Below are positions 1 through 7,895 of a stretch of 64,000 nt of DNA, one piece after another. This stretch comes from CADEEN01 sp963738425 (GTDB lineage: Bacteria > Pseudomonadota > Gammaproteobacteria > Burkholderiales > Burkholderiaceae_C), in assembly GCA_963738425.1 (NCBI GenBank), contig CAVTWT010000038.1, positions 33,195 to 97,194 on the forward strand, given 5' to 3'. Position 1 is the stretch's first letter; each line of letters begins with the position of its first letter. Below the pieces are notes generated by a model. It did no database searches, was not told where the DNA came from, and saw nothing but the letters and a program-made list of their open reading frames with translations. The position numbers and the translations under genes were made by a program.

Positions 1-978
1 GTCACCGCCGTCACTGTCACCGCCGTCGCCGCCGGCCTGTTGCTGGCGTCGGGCGCCGCGCTCGCCCAGACCTATCCCACCAAGCCGGTCAACCTGATGG
101 TGCCGTACCCGGCCGGCGGCCCGTCGGACGCGATCGCGCGCATCTTCAACAACCAGCTCGGCAAGGAGCTGGGGCAGCAGGTGCTGGTGGAAAACCTGGG
201 CGGTGTCAGCGGTGCACTGGCGGCGCAGAAGGTGCTGGCCGCGCCGGCCGACGGCTACTTCATTTTCCAGGGCTCGCCCAACGAGGTGATCCTGTCGCCG
301 CTGGCCAATGCCGCGGTGAAGCTGAAGACCGAAGACTTTCGCCTGGTGCACCCGGTGGCCGATGCGGTGATGGTGTTCGTGACGCGCAAGGATCTGGGTG
401 TCAACAGCGTCGATGAACTGATCGCGCTGGCGCGCAAATCGGCCGACAAGCCGCTGACCTATGGCAGCGTCGGCATCGGCTCGCTCTACCACCTGATCCT
501 CGAGAACGTGCAGGCGTCCACCGGCGTCAAGCTGGCGCATGTGCCGTACAAGGGCAACGCACCGCTGCTGCAGGACATCGGCGGTGGCCAGGTGGACTTT
601 GCGGTGCTGGTGTACAGCGCTGCGATGGGCGCGTTGGCCGAGCAGGGCAAGATGAAGGTGATCGGCCAGCTCGGCGCGCAACGCTCGGAACTTCTGAAGA
701 ACGTGCCGGCTGCCAGCGAAGGACAGGCGCTGAAGAACTTCTCGTACAAGATCTGGACCGGCTTCATGGTGCCCAAGAGCACGCCCGAAGACGTCGTCAC
801 CCGCCTGCATGCGGCCATCGGCAAGACGCTGCAAGACCCGGCGGTGCGCTCGCAACTCGCGGCGCAGACGCAGCTGGCATCGGCGCCGATGACGCTGGCC
901 GAGTCGGCGAAGTTCTTCGAGGCCGAGACCGCGCGCTACCGCGCCATCGCCAAGCAGATCAACCTGCAGCCGCAGTGA
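1..978 (+). CDS. Bug/TctC-family tripartite tricarboxylate transporter substrate-binding protein, 5' truncated
   Basis: Periplasmic solute-binding protein of the Bug (TctC) family, which presents small organic acids to a TctAB membrane pair or acts as an orphan receptor. The reading frame is open from base 1, so the true start and the first part of the signal peptide lie upstream of the window; a hydrophobic stretch ending in ALAQ is the visible end of the export signal. Just after it comes the family signature PxKPVxLMVPYPAGGPSD, and the remaining roughly 300 residues match the usual mature length. No transporter membrane subunits are in the window, so the substrate is unknown. The M20 amidohydrolase follows after 13 bases and may be co-transcribed, suggesting uptake and hydrolysis of an amidated acid; that link is inference. 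Confidence 0.9.
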   Translation, partial: VTAVTVTAVAAGLLLASGAALAQTYPTKPVNLMVPYPAGGPSDAIARIFNNQLGKELGQQVLVENLGGVSGALAAQKVLAAPADGYFIFQGSPNEVILSPLANAAVKLKTEDFRLVHPVADAVMVFVTRKDLGVNSVDELIALARKSADKPLTYGSVGIGSLYHLILENVQASTGVKLAHVPYKGNAPLLQDIGGGQVDFAVLVYSAAMGALAEQGKMKVIGQLGAQRSELLKNVPAASEGQALKNFSYKIWTGFMVPKSTPEDVVTRLHAAIGKTLQDPAVRSQLAAQTQLASAPMTLAESAKFFEAETARYRAIAKQINLQPQ

Positions 979-991
979 AGGGGGACCGGCC

Positions 992-2197
992 GTGACCTAC
1001 CTGTTGCACGCGCTGCAAGCCCGGGCCGGTGAGTTCATCAGCCTGCGCCGCGACATCCACCGCCATCCCGAACTCGCATTCGAGGAGCACCGCACCGCGG
1101 CGCTGGTGGCCGACAAGCTCGAAGGCTGGGGCTACGCGGTCGAACGCGGCATCGGCGGCACGGGTGTCGTCGGTACGCTGGTGCGTGGCCAAAGCAAGAA
1201 GCGCCTGGGCATTCGCGCCGACATGGACGCGCTGCCGATCGACGAAGCCAGCGGCGCCGAGTGGAGCAGCGTGCATGGCGGCGTGATGCACGCCTGCGGC
1301 CACGACGGCCACACCGCGATGCTGCTCGCCGCAGCACGCCACCTGGCTGAGCAGGGCTCGTTCGACGGCACGCTGCACCTGATCTTCCAGCCGGCCGAAG
1401 AAGGCGGTGGCGGCGCGCTGCGCATGATGGAAGACGGCCTGTTCGAGCGCTTCCCCTGCGACGCCATCTTCGCCATGCACAACATGCCCGGCACCGAGCA
1501 GGGCCACCTGGTGCTGCGCGAAGGCGCGGCGATGGCCTCGTCGGATTACGCCACGATCACGCTGCACGGCATCGGCGGCCACGGCGCGATGCCGCAGCGC
1601 GCGGCCGATCCGATCGTCGCCGCGGCCAGCATCGTCATGGCGCTGCAGACCATCGTCTCGCGCAACATCGATCCGCTGCACGCGGCGGTGGTCACCGTCG
1701 GCGCGCTGCATGCCGGCAAGGCCAACAACGTGATCCCGGCCTCGGCAACGCTGGAGCTGAGCGTTCGTGCGCTCGACCGCGAGGTGCGGGCCACGCTGGA
1801 GGCGCGCATCAAGGCGCTGGTGACGGCGCAGGCCGAGAGCTTCGGCGTCACGGCGCGCATCGACTGGAAGCCGGGTTATGCGGTGCTGGTCAACACGCCG
1901 GCCGAAACTGCCTTCGCACGCGAAGTGGCGGTCGAACTGGTCGGCGCCGAGCGCGTGACGCTGCAAGGCCCGCCGCTGACCGGCAGCGAGGACTTTGCTT
2001 TCATGCTCGAGCGCGTGCCCGGCAGCTACCTGCTCATCGGCAACGGGATCGGGCAAGACAAGGGCGAAGGCGGCTGCATGGTCCACAACCCGGGCTACGA
2101 TTTCAACGACCACAACATCGGCGTCGGCAGTGCCTACTGGGTGCTGCTGGCCGAACGCTTCCTCGCCGCGAAGGAGCAGCAAGCCGCGGCTCGATAG
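992..2197 (+). CDS. M20-family metal-dependent amidohydrolase (hippurate hydrolase-like)
   Basis: Cytoplasmic zinc-type peptidase/amidohydrolase of the M20D group that cleaves N-acyl amino acids. The 401-residue length is normal. Visible metal-site motifs are RRDIHRHPEL (about 19-28), RADMDALPI (75-83), HACGHDGH (100-107), QPAEEGGGG (133-141) and HNMPG (163-167), with the dimerisation-domain GIGGHG stretch near 190 and GSEDFAFM near the C terminus. The start is GTG, preceded by a purine-rich GAAGGGGGA. It lies directly behind the Bug-family binding protein and ends just before a glycine riboswitch, so it belongs to the upstream unit. Exact substrate is not determinable from sequence. Confidence 0.92.
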   Translation: MTYLLHALQARAGEFISLRRDIHRHPELAFEEHRTAALVADKLEGWGYAVERGIGGTGVVGTLVRGQSKKRLGIRADMDALPIDEASGAEWSSVHGGVMHACGHDGHTAMLLAAARHLAEQGSFDGTLHLIFQPAEEGGGGALRMMEDGLFERFPCDAIFAMHNMPGTEQGHLVLREGAAMASSDYATITLHGIGGHGAMPQRAADPIVAAASIVMALQTIVSRNIDPLHAAVVTVGALHAGKANNVIPASATLELSVRALDREVRATLEARIKALVTAQAESFGVTARIDWKPGYAVLVNTPAETAFAREVAVELVGAERVTLQGPPLTGSEDFAFMLERVPGSYLLIGNGIGQDKGEGGCMVHNPGYDFNDHNIGVGSAYWVLLAERFLAAKEQQAAAR

Positions 2198-2211
2198 AAT
2201 CCCGACCCAGC

Positions 2212-2405
2212 AGGAGAGCGCCCCGCCGTCTGCCATAAGGAAGAGGCCGGGGCCACCGAAGGCGCAAACTCCCATGCACGCTCAGGTTCCGTACTGCACA
2301 ACACCATCGCCGTCTGGAGAGCCGTCACACCCGTGACGCACCGAAGGAGCAAAGCCCGGAACGCAACGCCGGGCTGAATCTCTCAGGTACCGAGGACAGG
2401 GGGAG
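2212..2405 (+). promoter_or_regulatory. Tandem glycine riboswitch (two aptamers)
   Basis: Two consecutive copies of the glycine aptamer core can be read. The first (about 2212-2312) has GGAGAGCG, then CACCGAAGGCGCAA and a degenerate CGCTCAGGTTCCGTACTGCACA. The second (about 2315-2405) has CTGGAGAGC, CACCGAAGGAGCAA, AATCTCTCAGGTACCGAGGACAG. Between conserved blocks lie the variable P3 stems: CCCCGCC/GGCCGGGG in aptamer 1 and GCCCGG/CCGGGC in aptamer 2. In this RNA class the tandem aptamers bind glycine and usually switch on glycine catabolism or export. Here it stands directly before a D-amino-acid dehydrogenase/glycine-oxidase-like gene. Confidence 0.93.
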
Positions 2406-2412
2406 CGGCAAT

Positions 2413-2433
2413 CGAACGACGCACGGTCGTTCG
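2413..2433 (+). promoter_or_regulatory. Hairpin in the riboswitch expression platform
   Basis: A perfect 8-bp inverted repeat (CGAACGAC and GTCGTTCG, 5-base loop) lies between the second aptamer and the start codon at 2459. It has no U-run, so it does not look like an intrinsic terminator. It could modulate ribosome access or pair alternatively with the aptamer, or be a protein operator; the choice is open. Confidence 0.45.
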
Positions 2434-2458
2434 TCGCCATTCTTCCTGGAGCCCTCTC

Positions 2459-3716
2459 ATGAAAGTCATCGTTCTCGGCGCCGGCCTGCTCGGCGTGACC
2501 TCGGCCTACTTCCTGCGCCAGCAAGGTCACGACGTCACCGTCGTCGACCGCCAGGCCTCGCCGGCCGCAGAAACCAGCTTCGCCAACGGCGGCCAGATCT
2601 CGGTCAGCCATGCCGAGCCCTGGGCCAACCCCGGCGCGCCGCTGAAGGTGCTTGAAGTGGCTCGGCAAGGAAGACGCGCCGCTGCTGTTTCGCATCCGCG
2701 CCGACATGCGGCAGTGGCTGTGGGGCCTGCAGTTCCTGCGCGAATGCACGCCCGCGCGCACGCGCCACAACATCGAGCAGATCGTGCGCCTGGGCACCTA
2801 CAGCCGCGACATGCTGCAGCAACTGCGGCGCGACATCGGCATCGCCTACGACGAGCGCACGCAGGGCATCCTGCACTTCTACACCAGCCAGAAGGAGTTC
2901 GACGGCGCCGAAGCCCCGGCCGCGCAGATGCGCGCGCTGGGCTGCGACCGGCGCGTGATCTCGGCCGACGAGGCGGTGAAGCTCGAACCCGCGCTGCGCC
3001 ACATCCGCCCGCAACTGGCCGGCGCCACCTACACCGCCGAAGACGAATCGGGCGACGCGAATCGCTTCGCGCGCGAGCTGGTCAAGCGCTGCGAGGCCGA
3101 CGGCGTGCAGTTCCTGCTCAGCCACACCGTGACCGCATTGCGCGAAGCCGGCGGCCAGATCGACCATGTCGAGGCCACCGACAGCGAAGGCCGCTTCCAG
3201 CGCCTGCGCGCCGACGCCTATGTGCTGGCGATGGGCAGCCTGTCACCGCTCTACGCGCAGCCGCTCGGCATCTCACTGCCGATCTACCCGGCCAAGGGCT
3301 ACTCGGTGACGATGCCGGTGAAGGACGCGTCGATGGCGCACCAGGTGTCGCTGACCGACGACGAATACAAGCTGGTGTTTTCGCGACTCGGTGACCGCCT
3401 GCGCATCGCCGGCACGGCCGAGTTGAACGGCTACGACCGCGACCTGAACCGCGTGCGCTGCGAGGCGATCGTCAAGCGCGTCGAGCAACTGTTCCCCGGT
3501 GCCGGCGACAGCGAACAGGCGCAGTTCTGGACCGGCCTGCGCCCGGCGACGCCGAGCAACGTGCCGATCATCGGCCGCAGCAAGCTGCCGAACCTGTACC
3601 TCAACACGGGCCACGGCACGCTCGGCTGGACGCACTCGTGCGGCTCGGGCAAGAGCATCGCGCGCATCGTCAGCGGGCTGAAGCCCGAGGTCGATTTCGC
3701 GTTTGTGGGGGCGTAG
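2459..3716 (+). CDS. dadA: FAD-dependent D-amino-acid dehydrogenase (DadA-like), one-base frameshift
   Basis: Membrane-associated flavoprotein family that oxidises D-amino acids (and sometimes glycine) to keto acids and passes electrons to the respiratory chain. The N-terminal 65 residues hold the FAD-binding GAGLLG fold and the TSFANGGQIS signature. The rest continues in another frame (WLGKEDAPLLFRIRAD onward) up to the C-terminal GTLGWTHSCGSGK block. Removing one T from GTGCTTGAAGTGG at 2651-2654 joins them into a normal 418-residue protein. The gene is controlled by the glycine riboswitch just upstream, so glycine or a glycine-derived compound is a plausible signal or substrate. As given the gene is broken; sequencing error or recent mutation cannot be separated here. 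Confidence 0.85.
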
Positions 3717-3788
3717 GCCGGCGGCGAACGGGCGGCGCTGCAGAGCCAATAGACTGGCAACCTGTTCAGCCCACCGCCCGTTCACACC

Positions 3789-4322
3789 ATGACCACCGAC
3801 TACCTCTTCCATGCCGGCGAAGCCACCGTGCTCGCGCGCGACGGCCAGTTCACCGACGCGATGCCCGAAATCCTGATCGGCCGCACCAGCGGCCCGGTCG
3901 GCCAGGCCTTTGCCAACCTGATGGCGCAGAGCAAGGGCCACACCGCGATGTTCGCGATCCGCGCCTGCAACCAGCTCGTGCGCCCGGCGACGATGCTGGT
4001 GCCCAAGGTCACGCTCAAGGACGGCGCCAACATCGAACTCTTCGGCGGCGTGGTGCAGAGCGCGACGGCCGATGCGGTGGTCGATTGCCTGATCGACGGC
4101 ACGATCCCGAAGGCGCTGGCCAACGAGCTGTGCATCATCAGCCTGGTCTGGATCGATCCGCGCTGCGCCAAGGACCCGAACCTCGACAAGAAGGACATGT
4201 ACCGCACGAACTACGAGGCCACCAAGCTGGCGCTCAAGCGGGCGCTCAACAACGAGCCGTCGGTCGAAGAGCTGATCGCGAATCGGCACAAGATCAAGCA
4301 CGACATGGACGATTGGTCGTGA
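3789..4322 (+). CDS. fae: Formaldehyde-activating enzyme (Fae) family protein, catalytic His not conserved
   Basis: Small cytoplasmic protein (177 residues) of the Fae family, whose founding member condenses formaldehyde with tetrahydromethanopterin. Family hallmarks are the GPVGQAFAN helix (about 35-43), VRPATMLVPKVT (60-71), the IPKALANEL segment (104-112) and NYEATKLALKRA (141-152). In well-studied Fae proteins a His sits four or five residues before the first IIG/LIG motif; here that stretch reads DAMPEILIG, with Met in the expected place. It therefore resembles the divergent Fae paralogues found in methylotrophs, whose role is less clear. It lies between the dadA-like gene and an interspersed repeat. 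A methylotrophy role fits the pqq/xox genes 5-18 kb away. Confidence 0.85.
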   Translation: MTTDYLFHAGEATVLARDGQFTDAMPEILIGRTSGPVGQAFANLMAQSKGHTAMFAIRACNQLVRPATMLVPKVTLKDGANIELFGGVVQSATADAVVDCLIDGTIPKALANELCIISLVWIDPRCAKDPNLDKKDMYRTNYEATKLALKRALNNEPSVEELIANRHKIKHDMDDWS

Positions 4323-4325
4323 ACT

Positions 4326-4413
4326 GGCCCACCCCCGTAGCGGCTTCGCCGCTCCCCCTCAAGGGGGCAACGCCAGCAGCCCGGCAAAGCCGGATCCGCG
4401 GCGTTCGCATGGA
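4326..4413 (+). repeat. Interspersed GC-rich palindromic repeat, copy 1
   Basis: About 88 bases with the order CCACCCCCG, AGCGGCTTCGCCGCT, CCCCCTCAAGGGGG, CAACGCCAGC, then CCGGCAAAGCCGG and CGCGGCGTTCGC. It contains three nested inverted repeats able to form hairpins. Two more copies occur at 16730-16814 (opposite strand) and 23201-23289. All three sit between genes, here after the fae-like stop codon. Confidence 0.85.
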
Positions 4414-4435
4414 AGATCGTGCGGCGCGTTGATCT

Positions 4436-5095
4436 GTGCGTTTGGCGCTGTTCGACCTCGACCACACGCTGATCCCGTTCGACAGCGGCATGGCGTGGAC
4501 ACGCTTCCTCGTGCGCGAGGGGGCGTTGGATGAGGAGGCCGATGCGCGCTATCTCGGCTTCTGCCATCAGTACGTGGCCGGTACGCTGGACATCCACGCA
4601 ATGGTGCGCGCCAATCTGCTGCCGCTGGCCGCGTTCGAGCCGGTGCAGTTGGCGCGGTGGCGCCAACGCTTTGCGCGCGAGATTGCAGAGCAACTGCCTG
4701 ACGACGCAATGCGCGCGCGGGTCGCACACCATCTCGACAGCGGTGACCTGTGCGCCGTCGTCACTGCAACGGAGCGCCTCGTCGCCGAACCGTTTGCACG
4801 CGCGTTCGGCATCGAACATCTCGTCGCGACGGAAGGCGTGATGATCAACGGCCGGCCGACGGGCGAGATCGATGGTCTGCCGTGTTTTCGCGAACACAAG
4901 GTGACGCGCGTGGAGCAATGGCTGTCTGGTTTGAGCGCCGCACCTGACAGCATCGCCGCTTTCGACGAATCGTTCTTCTACTCCGACTCGATCAACGACC
5001 TGCCCCTGCTCGAAGCCGTGACGCACCCGGTCGCCGTGCGGCCCGACGAGCGTCTGCTGGTGCATGCCAGGCAGGCGGGTTGGCGGTTTCTATAG
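4436..5095 (+). CDS. HAD-superfamily phosphatase, HAD-IB (SerB-like) type
   Basis: Cytoplasmic phosphohydrolase of 219 residues. It begins with the HAD motif I LFDLDHTLIPFD (about 4-15; nucleophile and acid/base Asp). Motif II is VVTATE (about 102-107), and motifs III/IV appear as the Lys in EHKVTRVEQW (about 152-161) and the FYSDSINDLPLLE stretch (about 180-192). HAD-IB members include phosphoserine phosphatase-like and lysophospholipid or nucleotide phosphatases; the substrate is not defined. The start is GTG, shortly after the interspersed repeat, so the repeat may contribute its leader. It appears to be a single-gene unit. Confidence 0.88.
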   Translation: MRLALFDLDHTLIPFDSGMAWTRFLVREGALDEEADARYLGFCHQYVAGTLDIHAMVRANLLPLAAFEPVQLARWRQRFAREIAEQLPDDAMRARVAHHLDSGDLCAVVTATERLVAEPFARAFGIEHLVATEGVMINGRPTGEIDGLPCFREHKVTRVEQWLSGLSAAPDSIAAFDESFFYSDSINDLPLLEAVTHPVAVRPDERLLVHARQAGWRFL

Positions 5096-5162
5096 CCTAC
5101 TTGCGAAGTCCACCTGACGCGACTGCGGCTCGCTGCGGCGCCTGGAACGTCGTCGGGCGCCG

Positions 5163-5741
5163 CTACTTCTGCGGCTTTAGATCGCGAAAAACTTCCGTTG
5201 CGATCAAGTCCACTTGCTGCGGCGTGACCTTTGCAAAGATGCCGCTCGCTGCGCTGGATGAGGTGTTGAACTGCTGCTCTCCAAAGGCAACTCCATCGCG
5301 CAGACTTACAAACCTGATCTTGGCGTCGATGTACGCATTTCCCGTCATGATCCCGAACATGATCCGCGCGCCGATTCCGACCAGGCGGTAGTCAGCCACG
5401 TTGACAAGCAGCATGGTCCCGTCCTGGCCTTGGGGCTGGAGCTCGCCCTCGACGAAGCTAAAGTCAATGCCCGCGGCTTTTGCGTGCTCTGAAAAGGTTT
5501 CGCGCCATTCGCGTTTGAAATCGGCCCAGTCCTTTGCCTCGACTACCTGCTTTGAACCCGTCATTGTCATGACGACTTTGCGTCCGGACGCGGCAGGCAC
5601 GTTGACCGGTGCAGCGATCCGAGGCTCGGCAACCTTGGCCGCAGCTGCCGGCGCGGCGCTTGCATTGTCTGCACCCTTTGTGGCGCAGCCTCCAATAAAG
5701 ACAGATGCCGTGAGAGCGAAAAGGAGGCCGATCTTGCGCAT
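5163..5741 (-). CDS. Putative lipoprotein (DUF4410-like)
   Basis: A 192-residue secreted protein with a clear lipoprotein signal: positive MRKIG, a hydrophobic run and the lipobox IGGCATKG (Cys19), indicating attachment to the membrane. After an Ala/Pro-rich linker it has one domain with Lys- and aromatic-rich segments (about 55-130) ending in IATEVFRDLKPQK, reminiscent of DUF4410/outer-membrane-associated lipoproteins. Base composition is lower in GC than its neighbours. It stands alone, transcribed opposite to the preceding HAD gene. Function unknown. Confidence 0.7.
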   Translation of the reverse strand: MRKIGLLFALTASVFIGGCATKGADNASAAPAAAAKVAEPRIAAPVNVPAASGRKVVMTMTGSKQVVEAKDWADFKREWRETFSEHAKAAGIDFSFVEGELQPQGQDGTMLLVNVADYRLVGIGARIMFGIMTGNAYIDAKIRFVSLRDGVAFGEQQFNTSSSAASGIFAKVTPQQVDLIATEVFRDLKPQK

Positions 5742-5904
5742 GACGTTTCACTGTGGGTGAGGGTGTGCGGATTCTAGGCAGGCGAGATTGTCGAGCTCAT
5801 CGATTTGACGGAGTGCGCTGTTGTTGTTTCGTGCAAGAAGCACTGCTGTGGTTCAACTAGAGACTACCGAGCCACCATACTCAACGCGTTGAACGCGTGA
5901 CAGG
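5742..5904. other. Intergenic region with a 12-bp palindrome
   Basis: About 160 bases between the lipoprotein start and the response-regulator stop. It is AT-richer than average and must contain the lipoprotein promoter. The only structure seen is the palindrome TCAACGCGTTGA at 5881-5892. Confidence 0.5.
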
Positions 5905-6534
5905 TCACACCGCCAGCAACCCCCACTGCAACGCCACCAGCGTCAGCTCCGACTGGTTGCTCGCACCGAGCTTCTGCTTGACGTGATAGAGGTGCGTGCC
6001 GACCGTGCTCGGTGACAGGTTCAGGTCCTCGGCGATCTGGGCCACGGTCTTGCCGCGGGCGAGTTGGATGAAGACCGAGAACTCGCGTTCGCTCAAGGTG
6101 TCGGCGGGGCTGCTTTCGCCTTTGACTTGCGCCATCGCCAGCGCGCGCGCGGTTAGCGTGTCGATGTAGGGCTCGTGCGCGGCCACCGCGGTCACGGCCG
6201 CGAGCAGTGCGTCCGGCGCGCTGCGCTTGGCGAGATAACCGAGTGCGCCGGCACGCAGCACACGACGTGGGTGCGCTGTGTCCTCATGCGCCGACAAGGC
6301 CAGGATGCGCACCTTGGCGTCTTGTGCGACCAGACGGCGCACGGCTTCCAAGCCGCCCATGCCGGGCATCGACAGGTCCATCACGACCACATCGGGCTTC
6401 ACGCGCGGGTACTCGGCGCAGGCCTGCTCGCCGGTCTCGCACTCGGCCACCACTTCGACACCGGCGTTGGCCAGCAGCATGCGAAAGCCCATGCGCACCA
6501 GTGCATGGTCATCGACGAGCATGACGCGGATCAT
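5905..6534 (-). CDS. moxX: LuxR/NarL-family response regulator, MoxX-like
   Basis: Two-component response regulator of 209 residues. The receiver domain (1-120) carries the acidic pair DD at 8-9, phospho-acceptor Asp53 in VVVMDLSMPG, and Lys103 in YLAKRS. The C-terminal LuxR-type helix-turn-helix (about 145-205) has LSEREFSVFIQLARGKTVAQIA and the recognition segment LSPSTVGTHLYHVKQKL. Its start overlaps the end of the histidine kinase by four bases, so they are cotranscribed and form a pair. Because it lies between fae and pqq/xox and its kinase has a MoxY-type sensor, it is a candidate regulator of methanol oxidation; that assignment is inference from context. Confidence 0.88.
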   Translation of the reverse strand: MIRVMLVDDHALVRMGFRMLLANAGVEVVAECETGEQACAEYPRVKPDVVVMDLSMPGMGGLEAVRRLVAQDAKVRILALSAHEDTAHPRRVLRAGALGYLAKRSAPDALLAAVTAVAAHEPYIDTLTARALAMAQVKGESSPADTLSEREFSVFIQLARGKTVAQIAEDLNLSPSTVGTHLYHVKQKLGASNQSELTLVALQWGLLAV

Positions 6535-7895
6535 GGCGTTGTGGCTTCCATGGCAGGCAAAGGCACGCGCACGTGCAACTGCACGCCGTGTGGCGGGTTG
6601 GGCTCGAGGCGCAACTCGCCACGCAGCGATTCGACACGCTCGACCAGCCAGCGCAAACCGTAGTGGCCGGGACGCTGCCAGCCTTCGGCTGGTAAGCCGC
6701 TGCCATCGTCGTGCAGCGACAAGCGCACTTCGGTGGCATCGGCTTGCACAGTCAGCAGCATCTGCCTGGCCTGGCCATGGCGCAGCGCGTTGGTGATGCC
6801 TTCCTGCGCCGCGCGGAACAGCGTCAGCGCGGTCTCGGCGGGCAGCGCGATGGCGCCCAAGTCGATGGCGGTTTCGATGGTCACGCCGGGCTGGCTCTGC
6901 CGCGTGCGCTGCACCAGATCTGCCAGCGCCTCAGCCAGGCCGAAGCTGTCGAGCACCAGCGGCGCGAGGCGCGGGATGATGCCGTGCATGGCGTCGTACA
7001 GGCGCGACGACTCGTCGGCGATGATCCGCGCGGCCTGCTGCGCTTGTTCATCGACACCGCTGCTGCGCTGCGCGATCGACAGCGCCATGCTGCGCATCGC
7101 CGTCACCGATTGGCCGAGTTCGTCGTGCAGCTCGCGCGCGATCAGGCGGCGCTCGGCTTCCACATGCTGGTCGATCCAGCGCGTGAGTTCACGGCTGGCT
7201 GAGAGTTGCAGCTCGGCGCGCGCGGCACGGCGCTCGGTGTCGATGTGGCCCTGCAGCTCGCCGACCATGCGGTTGAAGGCGCCGCCGATGGCCGCGGCTT
7301 CGGTGCCGGCCAGGCGCGGCAGTGCGACATCGAAACGTCCGGCCTGCAGCTTGTTGAGCGCGTTGACGATCTCGCCGAACGGCCGCACCGCGCGGCCAAC
7401 GAGCCAGAAGACGAGCGCATTGACGGCAACCAGCAGCGCCAGTGCGATGCCCGACAACTGCACCGTGTCGTCCCAGGCGTCGAGCGCGGCGCGCGAGGCA
7501 TTGGCGCGCACGATCAGTTTGCCGTCGGGGAAGTCGATGGCCTGCGTCACCGGCGTCGGCGTGATCAGGCGCTCGAACCAGGCCGGCGCATCGCGGCCGG
7601 CCTTGTAGGGCGAGGGCGGGGAGCGGTAGAGCTCGTCGCCCTTGGCATCGAGCAACGTGATGTCGGTCGAACGCACGCGGCCGACGCCTTGCAGGAAACC
7701 CACCAGCGCCGGCGTGCCCTGCGCCGCGTAGCGCCACGACATGCGCTCCAACAGTTGCGTCGCCACACGGTTGGCGGCCACCGTTTCTTCATGCACCGAG
7801 TCGCGCAGGCTGCGCCATTGCAGCGTCATCACCGCGGCGGTGAAGAGCAGCGTCAGCAGGCCGACGATGAGGTTGATCTTCAGGCGCAGCGTCAT
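6531..7895 (-). CDS. moxY: Histidine kinase with LapD/MoxY-type sensor domain, MoxY-like
   Basis: Inner-membrane sensor kinase of 454 residues. Transmembrane segments at about 8-28 and 148-168 flank a periplasmic sensor of the LapD/MoxY N-terminal type. A HAMP domain (about 165-220) follows, then the HisKA_3 box with the phospho-acceptor His257 in ARELHDELGQSV. A HATPase_c domain ends the protein, with GITNALRHGQA (N-box) and DDGSGLP (G-box). It belongs to the NarX/MoxY group. It overlaps both the response regulator and the aminopeptidase by four bases. Paracoccus-type MoxYX systems regulate methanol dehydrogenase genes; a similar role here is inferred from neighbours. Confidence 0.88.
   Translation of the reverse strand: MTLRLKINLIVGLLTLLFTAAVMTLQWRSLRDSVHEETVAANRVATQLLERMSWRYAAQGTPALVGFLQGVGRVRSTDITLLDAKGDELYRSPPSPYKAGRDAPAWFERLITPTPVTQAIDFPDGKLIVRANASRAALDAWDDTVQLSGIALALLVAVNALVFWLVGRAVRPFGEIVNALNKLQAGRFDVALPRLAGTEAAAIGGAFNRMVGELQGHIDTERRAARAELQLSASRELTRWIDQHVEAERRLIARELHDELGQSVTAMRSMALSIAQRSSGVDEQAQQAARIIADESSRLYDAMHGIIPRLAPLVLDSFGLAEALADLVQRTRQSQPGVTIETAIDLGAIALPAETALTLFRAAQEGITNALRHGQARQMLLTVQADATEVRLSLHDDGSGLPAEGWQRPGHYGLRWLVERVESLRGELRLEPNPPHGVQLHVRVPLPAMEATTP

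Noticed and set aside
959..2275. A 438-codon open frame on the minus strand opposite the M20 amidohydrolase
   Set aside because: Composition-driven shadow of a high-GC gene; no family resemblance or ribosome site, and the plus-strand frame is a clear enzyme.
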